From Oscillospiraceae bacterium (GTDB taxonomy: Bacteria; Bacillota; Clostridia; Saccharofermentanales; Saccharofermentanaceae), in assembly GCA_902776845.1 (NCBI GenBank), contig CACYRM010000034.1:1-36436 (forward strand): a stretch of DNA of 36,436 nt, written 5' to 3'. Made by a program: the position numbers and the translations under genes. Shown piece by piece: positions 22,638-31,587 of the stretch; the stretch's first letter is position 1; every line of letters starts with the position of its first letter. Below the pieces are notes generated by a model. The model had not been told where the DNA came from and did no database searches. It was given only the letters and a program-made list of their open reading frames with translations.

Positions 22638-24005
22638 ATGAGAAAGATAACGTTATCAATGACGGCGGGTCTGCTGGTTGCCTGTATACTGTTCCAGTTT
22701 TGCGGATGCAGCAGCGATAACAATACCCAGTCAGAGATCGCCAGAGCTTACTGTGAATCGTTCTGTGAAGACGTAAAGAGCGGTTATGCCGGTAAGATCA
22801 TGAATTATATGAATTCTTCAGAGATCACTGAAGCGGAACTTAAGGAGATGATCTCGCCTTCGGGTCTTAACAAGGAACAGGAGGCTTTCTCGAATGCCAT
22901 AAAGGACTCGATAAACTATAAAGTCCAGGATCCTGTCTACGATTACAAAGCCAAGACAGCGACGGTTTATCTGTCGTGGGAACAGGCAGATTACAACTGC
23001 GAAGAAGCGGTATCAGCTGTTACGGTACTTGATTTCAAAGCCGCAATAGCAAGGGCTCCTTCGAACATTATCACTGTTCCGGTAACTGTCGACCTTAATG
23101 GAGATACGCCCAGGATCGTTAATCCCCGCGATGTTGTAGCTGCCGTATATGCCTATAATTCGGCAGAGAACGGGATAATGCCGGGACTTCTTTCCGATTA
23201 TTATCAGAAGGGCGAGCTCCTGCCGGCCCCCAAGGGAGAGTATTCAAATGTTAAAGAGGTCGGTATAAAGATCGACTTCAAAAAGGAACTTTCCTCCTAC
23301 AGATTTGTTCCGGGGATCATTTGTGTTGTTTCCAAAGGCAAAGACGTTTTATATACATCTGATATTATCAGCCTGACAGGTGATACTTATAAACTCAGCT
23401 ATACAGCTGAAATGGCCGGTCCCAAGGGAGTTAATGAGGACGGATATCTTTCTGCCGGGAAGTATTCTTTCATGGTTTTCGATGCGTATTCAAACGAGAT
23501 AACAGGTTTTGAGTGCGATGTTAAGACCGTGGCAATTGAGAAAGATATTGTCGAATTCGAGGATCTCAAGAAGGATCATTATATCTCAGAGTCCGTGTAT
23601 GAGTTTAAGGATGATGACCTGAAGGATGAAGCCTTCGCAAATAAATCCGGCTGGTGGGATTATGACAACACATCCGTGGGAAAGAGCGCTTTCGGCTCAG
23701 AGACCAAGATCATCGGGTTTTCGCTGGCCGTAAGCCAGGATAATGAATCAGAGCTTTACTATGATTACTATTACAGTGAGGAATCAGATTTCGGTGATCT
23801 GAGCGAACTCAAGCCTGTTTACCAGGGGTCCTGCAAGCCTACACTGTATAAGGATCAGGCCTGTTACGATCTGGACTATTCCGGATCAATAAAGCCCGGT
23901 TTCTACGGTCTTGTAGTATATGACAATGCCTCAAGAAAGCATGTTGTTTTCACGGCTGCATGTATTGTCCTTGAGGAAACAAGCAAGGACCTTTTGGAGG
24001 GATAA
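22638..24005 (+). CDS. Lipoprotein, paralogue of the preceding gene
   Basis: 455 residues. Signal peptide with lipobox QFCGC or CGCS (cysteine near residue 24); a CG-C arrangement leaves a one-residue ambiguity. The N-terminal domain begins EIARAYCESFCEDVKSGYAGK and is comparable to the AxAYxxS start of other lipoproteins in this window. Two C-terminal beta modules follow, with SAGKYSFMVFDAY and KPGFYGLVVYDNA as their G-x-Y strands and the segment YYDYYYSEESDFGD shared with the upstream paralogue. Shine-Dalgarno AGGGAAAAGGA precedes the ATG. Function unknown, extracytoplasmic by signal. Confidence 0.75.
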   Translation: MRKITLSMTAGLLVACILFQFCGCSSDNNTQSEIARAYCESFCEDVKSGYAGKIMNYMNSSEITEAELKEMISPSGLNKEQEAFSNAIKDSINYKVQDPVYDYKAKTATVYLSWEQADYNCEEAVSAVTVLDFKAAIARAPSNIITVPVTVDLNGDTPRIVNPRDVVAAVYAYNSAENGIMPGLLSDYYQKGELLPAPKGEYSNVKEVGIKIDFKKELSSYRFVPGIICVVSKGKDVLYTSDIISLTGDTYKLSYTAEMAGPKGVNEDGYLSAGKYSFMVFDAYSNEITGFECDVKTVAIEKDIVEFEDLKKDHYISESVYEFKDDDLKDEAFANKSGWWDYDNTSVGKSAFGSETKIIGFSLAVSQDNESELYYDYYYSEESDFGDLSELKPVYQGSCKPTLYKDQACYDLDYSGSIKPGFYGLVVYDNASRKHVVFTAACIVLEETSKDLLEG

Positions 24006-24008
24006 GCC

Positions 24009-24017
24009 TGTTATAAT
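24009..24017 (+). promoter_or_regulatory. Extended -10 before the third lipoprotein gene
   Basis: TGTTATAAT, a perfect TATAAT (24012-24017) with upstream TG, only 28 bases before the ATG at 24045. No good -35 is seen. Each of the last two lipoprotein genes thus has its own extended -10. Confidence 0.4.
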
Positions 24018-24044
24018 TATTTAATAGCTTAAACCAGAGGTAAT

Positions 24045-24644
24045 ATGGACAGACGGAGAAAGATAAACAGTATTAAAGTATTGGTATCGGCAGTATTGCT
24101 GATCTCGGTATTTATTTGCTTCTGCGCCTGTACGGAAACTGATGAGACTAAGGAGACCCGGTCCGTAAATCCTGACAGGACACACAGGACAGACCTCTGG
24201 CACCGTCCCGGAAATACCACAGAGACCTCTGATCATACGGCTGTTGTAACTCCCGTTGAGACTGAGACCGAGACTACAGTAACCACGGAGCCGACGGTCC
24301 CGGATATTGATTCGATCAAGGAACTTTATGTCTATTCCGTATGGTATGACGCTGTCATCGACAATCCTGCTGACTATGAATCGATAGATTCGGATGATGC
24401 TTTCGCGCTTAAAGGAGTATTCTATTTCAGTTCGCCTCTCAGCATCGATCTTGACGCAAAGCTTTATAAAGACGGTAAAGTCCTGTTAAAGAGAAAACTC
24501 AAGCTCAGGGAGAATGTGACCGCTGAAGCTGATTTCAGTGCCGGTCTTGAAGGTTTTGGCAAATTTGACAGCGGCGAATACTATATTGAGCTTATTTATA
24601 ACGGTCAGGTTGTGGGAACCACACCGAATATGAGGGTCAGGTAA
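24045..24644 (+). CDS. Lipoprotein with Thr-rich linker and single beta module
   Basis: 199 residues. Signal peptide with lipobox CACT (cysteine near residue 28; several cysteines precede it). A low-complexity linker of Thr, Glu, Val and Pro (about residues 45-85, VETETETTVTTEPTVP) resembles a wall-spanning spacer. The rest is one beta module (LKGVFYFSSPLSIDLDAKLY, then DSGEYYIELIYNGQ) like those of the two preceding lipoproteins. It appears to be a one-module relative of that pair. AGAGGTAAT precedes the ATG. The methyltransferase gene starts 1 base after the stop, so the two are probably linked in transcription. Confidence 0.7.
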   Translation: MDRRRKINSIKVLVSAVLLISVFICFCACTETDETKETRSVNPDRTHRTDLWHRPGNTTETSDHTAVVTPVETETETTVTTEPTVPDIDSIKELYVYSVWYDAVIDNPADYESIDSDDAFALKGVFYFSSPLSIDLDAKLYKDGKVLLKRKLKLRENVTAEADFSAGLEGFGKFDSGEYYIELIYNGQVVGTTPNMRVR

Positions 24645-24645
24645 G

Positions 24646-25545
24646 ATGTTTATATCAGGCAGCTGGAAAGATTACGAGCTTTTATATTGCGGCGGCGGCG
24701 AAAAGTACGAGCGCTGGGGCAATGTCACGTTAAGGCGTCCTGATCCGCAGGCTGTCTGGCCTGTAATAAAGAACGGCAAAGAGATCTCCATGGATGATCT
24801 AGAAAAGCCTTCAGCCCTTTATAACAGGAGCAACACGGGCGGCGGCGCATGGACCAAGCTCAGGAGTTTTCCTTCCACATGGAAGATCGATTATGATTCA
24901 CTGGGCAAAAAGCTTACATTTATAATAGAACCCACGGCTTTCAAGCATACCGGACTTTTCCCGGAGCAGGCTTCCAACTGGGATTTCTGCGGAAATCTGA
25001 TAGAGAAGGCAAAGGAAGCAGGGAAGAAGGATATAAAGATTCTCAATCTTTTCGCATATACAGGGGCGCAGACGCTTGCATGCGCGGCCCATGGCGCCGA
25101 TGAAGTAGTTCATGTTGACGCTTCAAAGGGTATGATCGCCCGTGCCAAAGAGAATATAAAAGAGAGCGGCCTTGAGGACTGTTATGTAAGATTTATCGCT
25201 GAAGACTGCAAGAAGTTTGTCGAACGCGAGATCAGAAGAGGCCGCAAATACGACGGAATAATAATGGATCCGCCCTCATACGGCAGGGGTCCTTCCGGAG
25301 AACTCTGGAAGCTTGAGGATTCCTTCTACGATCTTGTCAAACTCTGCGCGAATCTCATATCAGACGATCCGTTGTTCTTTATCGCCAGCTCTTATGCCAC
25401 GGGCATTACTGCTCAGGCTTCCGGACAGATATTAAGTCTCGCGATTCCCGGAGGAAGAGTCGATGCCGAGGAGCTTGTGCTTCCGGTATCCAAGATGGGC
25501 ATTTATCTCCCTTGCGGCCAGACGGCAAGATGGACTTCAAAGTGA
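24646..25545 (+). CDS. Class I SAM-dependent methyltransferase (RlmI/RlmK-like)
   Basis: 299 residues. The Rossmann-type methyltransferase core is seen as motif I (ILNLFAYTGAQTLACAAHGA), the acidic residue of motif II (VVHVDASKGMI) and motif IV DPPSYGRG, which in this family (PF10672-like) is the catalytic loop of rRNA cytosine or guanine methyltransferases. The N-terminal part (WGNVTLRRPDPQAVW, GAWTKLRSFPSTW) is typical of the shorter relatives of RlmI/RlmL and lacks a full PUA domain. The target is probably rRNA but is not certain. The next gene, a pseudouridine synthase, overlaps the 3' end, so two RNA-modification genes sit together. Confidence 0.85.
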   Translation: MFISGSWKDYELLYCGGGEKYERWGNVTLRRPDPQAVWPVIKNGKEISMDDLEKPSALYNRSNTGGGAWTKLRSFPSTWKIDYDSLGKKLTFIIEPTAFKHTGLFPEQASNWDFCGNLIEKAKEAGKKDIKILNLFAYTGAQTLACAAHGADEVVHVDASKGMIARAKENIKESGLEDCYVRFIAEDCKKFVEREIRRGRKYDGIIMDPPSYGRGPSGELWKLEDSFYDLVKLCANLISDDPLFFIASSYATGITAQASGQILSLAIPGGRVDAEELVLPVSKMGIYLPCGQTARWTSK

Positions 25546-26222
25546 CGGAGATCCCTTACGGAGTAAAAGTCCTTTATGAGGACAATCATATTATCGCGGC
25601 AATAAAGCCCGCCGGAGTTCTGTCCCAGAGTGATGGCACGGGCAGTCCCGATATGCTTACGATCCTTAAGGCTTACATCAAGGAAAAGTACGAAAAGCCC
25701 GGAGATGTATATCTGGGGCTAGTTCACAGGCTCGACAGGCCGGTGTCCGGGGTAATGGTTTTCGCGCGAACAAGCAAAGCCGCGTCTAGACTGTCCGAAC
25801 AGATAAGGTCGCGCAAAGTCGAAAAGATCTACAGATGCGTGGTTAACGGTGTTCCCGAAGGCGGGGGAAGACTGGAAAACTATATTTGCAAGGATGAAAG
25901 CAGCAATACCGTAAAGGTCTCCGATACCGCGAAGCCGGGCTACAAGTCATCCTGGCTCGATTATAAGGTCCTGGCCTCCAAAGACGGTCTTACCATGTGC
26001 GAAGTCAAGCTCGGTACCGGCAGGTCACACCAGATCAGAGCCCAGATGGCACATGCAGGATACCCCCTGATCGGTGATCTGAAGTACGGTTCAGCGGACA
26101 AAAGATGCAAAGATATTGCGCTCGAAGCTTACAGATTATCTTTCGAACACCCTGTAAAGCGCGAAAACATTACGTTTGAGGCTCCTTTGCCGTCTGGTTA
26201 TCCCTGGAACCTGTTTGCTTGA
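25530..26222 (+). CDS. RluA-family pseudouridine synthase
   Basis: 231 residues. Catalytic motif HRLDRPVSGVMVFARTSKAA holds the active-site aspartate, and GRSHQIRAQMAHAGYPLIGD is the second signature of the RluA/RluD group. The N-terminus VLYEDNHIIAAIKPAGVLSQ is the usual start. No S4 domain is present, so it resembles the short RluA/TruC-like enzymes that modify rRNA or tRNA. I chose the ATG at 25530, which overlaps the methyltransferase end by 16 bases; a TTG at 25512 is possible. The ribosome site is poor, suggesting coupling to the upstream gene. Confidence 0.88.
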   Translation: MDFKVTEIPYGVKVLYEDNHIIAAIKPAGVLSQSDGTGSPDMLTILKAYIKEKYEKPGDVYLGLVHRLDRPVSGVMVFARTSKAASRLSEQIRSRKVEKIYRCVVNGVPEGGGRLENYICKDESSNTVKVSDTAKPGYKSSWLDYKVLASKDGLTMCEVKLGTGRSHQIRAQMAHAGYPLIGDLKYGSADKRCKDIALEAYRLSFEHPVKRENITFEAPLPSGYPWNLFA

Positions 26223-26248
26223 CTTTAAAGACACTAAAACAATATAAT
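26219..26248 (+). promoter_or_regulatory. Promoter of ileS
   Basis: TTGACT (26219-26224), overlapping the end of the previous gene, and a perfect TATAAT (26243-26248), spacer 18 bp. The leader is only about 30 bases, leaving no room for a T-box. Confidence 0.6.
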
Positions 26249-26286
26249 TATAACTTGCTAAATTATATATAAAGGTGAAGCAGGTT

Positions 26287-28575
26287 ATGTACAACAAAGT
26301 TTCAAAAGACCTTAATTTCGTAGACAGAGAGAAACAGGTTCTCGAATTCTGGAAGAACAACGACATCTATAAGAAGAGCATCGCTCCCAAAGCGGACGGC
26401 GCTCCGACTTTTACCCTTTATGACGGCCCGCCGACGGCTAACGGCAAGCCCCATATCGGACATATCAAGACCAGAGTCATTAAGGACGTTATCCCGAGAT
26501 ATCACGCTATGAAAGGCGAGACTATCGTCTTCAAGGCCGGCTGGGATACTCACGGACTTCCCGTAGAGCTTGAAGTCGAGAAGGCTTTGGGCATCAATGG
26601 CAAGCCCCAGATCGAAGGCTACGGCGTAGAGCCCTTCATCAAGAAGTGCAAGGAATCAGTATGGACATACAAGGACCAGTGGGAGCACATGAGCGACCGC
26701 GTCGGCTTCTGGGCTGATATGGAGAATCCTTATGTCACATATGATAACAACTACATCGAATCCGAGTGGTGGGCATTGAAGCAGATGTGGGATCAGGGCC
26801 TTATCTATAAGGGCCACAAGATCGTTCCTTACTGCCCGAGATGCGGTACGGCTCTGTCCTCTCACGAGGTTGCACAAGGATATAAGACAGTCAAGGAGAG
26901 ATCCGCTGTCGTAAGATTCAAGTGTGTAGATGAGGACGCGTATATCCTTGCATGGACAACAACACCCTGGACACTTCCTTCAAACGTTGCTCTGTGCCTT
27001 AACCCCAACGACGAGTATTCAAAGGTAAAGGCCTGCGACGGTTACACATATTACATGGCAACCGCTCTGCTTGATTCCGTACTTGGCGGTCTGGCAAAAG
27101 ACGGCGAGAAGGCATACGAGATCCTTGAATCCTACAAGGGTTCCGATCTTAAGGGTAAATCCTATGTCGCTCTTTACGAGGGTACGGCGAAGGAAGCCGC
27201 CAACCAGAAGAAAAAGGCTCATTACACAGTCTGCGATGAGTACGTAACGATGGAAGACGGTACGGGTATCGTTCACATCGCTCCCGCTTTCGGTGAAGAC
27301 GACGCAAGGGTAGGAAGAGACAATGATCTTCCTATGGTACAGTTCGTTGATACAAGGGGTAACCTCACTGAGGAGACTCCTTTTGCAGGAATGTTCGTAA
27401 AGGACGCAGATCCCGAGGTATTGAAGGATCTTGATTCAAGAGGACTTCTTTTCTCGGCTCCCAAGTTCGAGCACGAGTATCCTTTCTGCTGGAGATGTGA
27501 CACACCTCTGATCTATTTTGCTAGATCAACATGGTTCATCGCAATGAGCAAGAAGAGAGATGAGCTCCTCAAGTCCAACAACATGGTCAACTGGATGCCT
27601 GAGACGATCAGGGACGGCCGTATGGGTGACTTCTTAAGAAACGTAATCGACTGGGGTATCTCCCGTGAGCGTTACTGGGGTACACCTCTTCCGGTATGGG
27701 AGTGCGAATGCGGTGAAAGACACTGCATCGGTTCCATCGAGGAACTCAAGTCCATGAGTGACGATTGTCCGGACGATATTGAGCTCCATAAGCCTTATGT
27801 TGATAACGTACATATCAAGTGCCCCAAGTGCGGCGGCCAGATGAAGAGAGTTACTGAGGTTATCGACTGCTGGTTCGACTCAGGTTCAATGCCTTTCGCA
27901 CAGTATCACTATCCTTTCGAGAATAAGGAGTTCTTTGAGATACATTATCCCTGCAACTTCATCTCTGAAGGTATCGACCAGACAAGAGGATGGTTCTATT
28001 CGCTTATCGCCATATCCACAGTTCTTTTCGGCAGATCGCCTTTCGAGAACTGCATTGTCATGGGTATCGTCCAGGATAAGGACGGCATCAAGATGAGTAA
28101 GCACCTGGGCAACGTTGTTGACCCGTGGGATGTTCTTGATTCACAGGGCGCAGATGCCGCAAGATGGTATTTCTATACTGCAAACCAGCCCTGGCTTCCT
28201 TCAAGATTCTCCAAAGAGGCCGTAAATGAAGGCATCAAGAAGTTCATCGGAACATTCTGGAACACATATGCTTTCTATGTAATGTATGCCGATATCGATA
28301 ATTTCGATCCCACAAAGCATACTCTCGACAAGGCATCTCTGGGCGCAATGGACAGATGGGTTCTTTCACGTCTCAACACGCTCGTTAAGGTCGTTAACGA
28401 GAAGATGGATGCTTACGATATCTCACAGTCCGCAAGACTTATCCAGGACTTCACGGAGGAACTCTCCAACTGGTACGTAAGACGCTGCCGTGACAGATAC
28501 TGGGGTGCTGAAGAGACCTTTTCACTGTTCTCGACAACCTTACAAGACTCTGCGCTCCTTTCGTTCCTTTCATGA
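26287..28575 (+). pseudogene. ileS: Isoleucyl-tRNA synthetase, N-terminal part (frameshifted)
   Basis: IleRS of the long, eukaryote-like (IleS2) type. [23 protein letters not shown] is a typical start and supports the ATG at 26287 over a GTG at 26275. HIGH is at residues 56-59. The editing domain ([19 protein letters not shown]), [12 protein letters not shown] and KMSKH (residues 602-606, replacing KMSKS) are present, as is [13 protein letters not shown]. Directly after that, near 28515, some 8 residues are missing and the frame shifts; the expected [18 protein letters not shown] is readable in the next frame. The rest of this ORF (TFSLFST...) is out of frame. The gene is essential, so an assembly error or a very recent mutation is likely. 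Confidence 0.85.
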
Positions 28576-29408
28576 CAGAGGAGATCTATCAGAACATCGT
28601 CCGTTCCGTTGATAAGAACGCGCCTGAATCAGTACATCTTGCCAAGTATCCTGTTGCCGATGAGAGCCTCATCGACGCAAAGCTTGAAGAGGAGATGGAG
28701 CTTGTACAGCAGATCGTTACACTCGGTCACAGCTGCCGTGAATCCGCTTCCATCAAGAACCGTCAGCCTCTTTCCGAGATCTATGTAGTATCCGAGCTCG
28801 GACTTGATGACGAGTATAAGCCGATCGTTCTTGACGAGCTCAACATCCGTAAGATGGAAGTCCTCGCTGATGCTTCAACTCTTGTCGATTACAGCTTCAA
28901 GCCCCAGCTCCGTACATGCGGAAGAAAGTTCGGCAAGAACCTCAATGACGCAAAGGAAGTTATCGCAAATCTCCCCGGCAAAGAGACATATGCCGCTCTT
29001 AAGGCAGGTTCCGTTAAGATTACCGTCAACGGTGAGGAATATGAGATGACAGAGGAAGATTTCCTCATAGAGACAACTCAGCCCGAAGGATTCTCAACAC
29101 AGTCTTCCGGCAATCTTACTGTCTCGATCTCAACAGTTCTTACTGAGGAACTTATCGAAGACGGTCTTGTAAGAGAGATGATCTCAAAGATCCAGACGCA
29201 CCGTAAGGAGACCGAAGGTCTTACTGTTACTGACCGTATCGTTCTTAAGTACGACGGCAATGACAAGCTTGCCGAAGTCATCGAGAAGAAGAAGGATTAT
29301 CTCGCTTCCGAGGTATTGGCAGTAGAGATTTCCAACGGTACAGGCGACAATTCCAAGGAATGGAATGTAAACGGCGAGAAGATCACATTCTCGGTCGTAA
29401 AAGCTTGA
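28572..29408 (+). pseudogene. ileS: Isoleucyl-tRNA synthetase, C-terminal part (downstream of frameshift)
   Basis: 278 residues that continue Ile[17 protein letters not shown], then LGHSCRESASIKNRQPLSEI (the anticodon-binding fold), then the C-terminal domain ending in the LVREMISKIQTHRKETEGL block typical of IleS2. In-frame homology begins earlier than this ATG, at about 28520 ([17 protein letters not shown]), showing that this is the same gene and not a separate one. No ribosome binding site stands before the ATG, which overlaps the first part's stop. Joined, the two parts give about 1,035 residues, near the expected size for IleS2. Confidence 0.85.
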
Positions 29409-29416
29409 GGTAATCT

Positions 29417-30148
29417 ATGATAATAAGTCTGTTCAGACAAGGCTTAAGTGCGCAGGAGATAATCTATTATCTCATTATCATACTTTTTGCTCTGACGATC
29501 TCGTTTGCGTTCCATGAGTTCATGCACGCTGCTGTCGCAGTGTGGCTGGGTGACCCGACTCCCAGGAATATGGGAAGGCTCACCCTTAACCCGCTTGCGC
29601 ACCTTGATCCTATGGGAACCGTGCTCCTGCTTGTAGCAGGATTCGGCTGGGGTAAACCCGTTATGTATAACCCCACAAATCTTCACAGGTTCAAGAGCCG
29701 CCGCGGAATGAACATTATGGTCCATCTGGCAGGTGTAACGGGCAATCTGTTTATAGCTTATATTGCTTCGATACTTTCGCTCCTGTTTGGAGGTCTGTGC
29801 GTCAGATTCCCCGGTATGACTAATGTTTTCATGGCTCTTTACGAGGCTTTCTATTATACATATCTGTTCTCGATGAGCCTTCTGGCATTTAACCTTCTTC
29901 CGATACCTCCGCTTGACGGTTTCCATGTCCTGGAGGAACTGTTGCCTTATAAGTTCAAGGCCTCAGACGGTTACAGGAAGTTCCAGAGAGTTGCGCCGAT
30001 GATCCTTATGGTCCTTTTCCTCGCAAGCTCTTTCGGATCCATTCCGATCCTGAGTTTATTGCTTGATTATATTAAGTGGCCTTTCGAAAAGCTGATCGAT
30101 ATACTGTCTGTTCCGTTTTACATGCTGTTTCAGCTGATAGGATTGTGA
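29417..30148 (+). CDS. Site-2 protease family (M50) membrane metalloprotease
   Basis: 243 residues with about five membrane helices. The zinc motif HEFMH is at residues 33-37 in the first helices, and the third ligand region is NLLPIPPLDGF near residue 165, the usual N-x-x-P-x-x-x-LDG element. The shape matches short bacterial M50 proteases (YwhC/RseP-like without PDZ domain), which cleave proteins inside the membrane. The substrate is unknown. It lies 8 bases after ileS and 3 bases before scpA, an arrangement common in Clostridia and Bacilli, where an M50 gene often precedes scpAB. Confidence 0.9.
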   Translation: MIISLFRQGLSAQEIIYYLIIILFALTISFAFHEFMHAAVAVWLGDPTPRNMGRLTLNPLAHLDPMGTVLLLVAGFGWGKPVMYNPTNLHRFKSRRGMNIMVHLAGVTGNLFIAYIASILSLLFGGLCVRFPGMTNVFMALYEAFYYTYLFSMSLLAFNLLPIPPLDGFHVLEELLPYKFKASDGYRKFQRVAPMILMVLFLASSFGSIPILSLLLDYIKWPFEKLIDILSVPFYMLFQLIGL

Positions 30149-30151
30149 TCT

Positions 30152-30910
30152 ATGCTCGATCAAGCAGTAAAGCCGGAGATAAAGTTAAGACAATTTGAAG
30201 GTCCTTTGGACCTTCTTCTGCATCTTATCGAAAAGAATGATGTTGATATCTACGATATCCCCATCAGCAAGATCACGGCCCAGTATATGGATTACATCGA
30301 ATCAATGAAAGAGTTTGATATGGAGCTTGCTTCGGATTTCCTGGTAATGGGCGCGACTCTTGTCTCGATCAAATCAAGGATGATGCTTCCCGGCATGCAG
30401 GCCGCGCTGGGTTCCGGCGATGCTGCCGCTGACCCGAGGGAGGAACTCGTTATCTCACTCATGAGATATAAGCGTTGCCGTGTTTTCGCATCTGATCTTA
30501 AGGAAAGACGTGAAAAGTTTGACGGCGCGAGATTCCGTTATGCTTCCACTGCTAAACAGCTCGGCATTTCTTTAAAGCCTGCCGAACAGGCATTCTCAAT
30601 TGAGGAATTCAACGATGCCGTCGCATTGATAAATGAACGCAATGAAATGCGTTTCACAGACATTACGACTAAGATCACTCATATCCTGCAAAGGGATAAG
30701 CGTTCCGTAAAAGAGAGGATCAAGTCCATCTGGCGCAGTATTACCGGAAAGGGCAAGGTGCTTTTGAGCAGCCTTTTCGGAAAGAAGGCAGGGAAGATGG
30801 ATAAAGTCGTAAGTTTCCTCGCTGTACTGGAACTCGTAAGAGATAATAAGGTAACTGTCGAACAGGACAAGAACTTCGGTGAGATAGTGATAGAAGAGAA
30901 GAAGGGCTGA
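30152..30910 (+). CDS. scpA: Segregation and condensation protein A
   Basis: 252 residues, the kleisin subunit of the SMC-ScpAB complex, which organises and separates chromosomes. The family start FEGPLDLLLHLIEKNDVDIYDI and the block ITAQYMDYIESM, LASDFLVMGATLVSIKSRMM are clear. The C-terminal winged helix that contacts the SMC head is VSFLAVLELVRDNKVTVEQ. The gene starts 3 bases after the protease gene and ends 5 bases before scpB. A somewhat basic middle segment (SVKERIKSIWRSITGKGKVL) is longer than in Bacillus ScpA. Confidence 0.95.
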   Translation: MLDQAVKPEIKLRQFEGPLDLLLHLIEKNDVDIYDIPISKITAQYMDYIESMKEFDMELASDFLVMGATLVSIKSRMMLPGMQAALGSGDAAADPREELVISLMRYKRCRVFASDLKERREKFDGARFRYASTAKQLGISLKPAEQAFSIEEFNDAVALINERNEMRFTDITTKITHILQRDKRSVKERIKSIWRSITGKGKVLLSSLFGKKAGKMDKVVSFLAVLELVRDNKVTVEQDKNFGEIVIEEKKG

Positions 30911-30915
30911 TCTTT

Positions 30916-31587
30916 ATGGAAGATGATTTTAAGGTAACCGCTCAGGAACTGCCTGCCGCGATAGAATCGATATTATTCATATCAGGAGACCCTGTCACTA
31001 TTGATAAACTCGCTGATATACTCAACTGCTCCAAAAATGCGGTAAATGAGGCCATGAAGTCACTTGTTGACAGGTATGCGTCCAATCCGTGGAGCGGTCT
31101 AGAGATAAGAAAGACCGAAGAAGCGTATGCGATCATGACAAGACCTTCGCAGAAGAAGATCTTAGACAGGATGTTCGGCCCCAGGCAGACACCGCCGTTA
31201 TCGCAGGCATCTTATGAGACTCTTGCAGTTATCGCATATAATCAGCCCTGTACGAGAGCCCAGGTCGAGCTCGTCAGGGGCGTTTCATCAGACTCAATAA
31301 TCTCGAGGCTCCTGGACAGGGGCTGGATCGAGGAAGCGGGCAATCTCGATGCTCCGGGAAGACCGTCACTCTTTAAAACGTCAAGGAAATTCCTTACCGA
31401 GTTCGGCATCGAATCCGTAAGAGATCTGCCGCCGCTTGAACTCATGAGCTATCAGACGATAAGAGATATGGAGGATTCCCTTAAGGAAGCTGCCGGCGGG
31501 GAAGATAAACAGATATCTATCGAGAGCCTCATGAATCCCAAGAAGGAAGATGAGGAAGAGGGAGATTCAGATGACGGGGACGCTTGA
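30916..31587 (+). CDS. scpB: Segregation and condensation protein B
   Basis: 223 residues. Partner of ScpA and SMC, forming a dimer of winged-helix domains. Family blocks are AAIESILFISGDPVTIDKLADIL at the N-terminus and QASYETLAVIAYNQPCTRAQVELVRGV in the second domain, followed by GRPSLFKTSRKFLTEFGI. The C-terminal tail is very acidic (KKEDEEEGDSDDG). The 3' end overlaps the start of the next gene (RpiR-like regulator) by 17 bases. Confidence 0.95.
   Translation: MEDDFKVTAQELPAAIESILFISGDPVTIDKLADILNCSKNAVNEAMKSLVDRYASNPWSGLEIRKTEEAYAIMTRPSQKKILDRMFGPRQTPPLSQASYETLAVIAYNQPCTRAQVELVRGVSSDSIISRLLDRGWIEEAGNLDAPGRPSLFKTSRKFLTEFGIESVRDLPPLELMSYQTIRDMEDSLKEAAGGEDKQISIESLMNPKKEDEEEGDSDDGDA

Noticed and set aside
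28510..28580. Programmed frameshift or bypass in ileS
   Set aside because: The same reasoning applies: coding residues are absent, not just out of frame. A deletion or assembly error is simpler.
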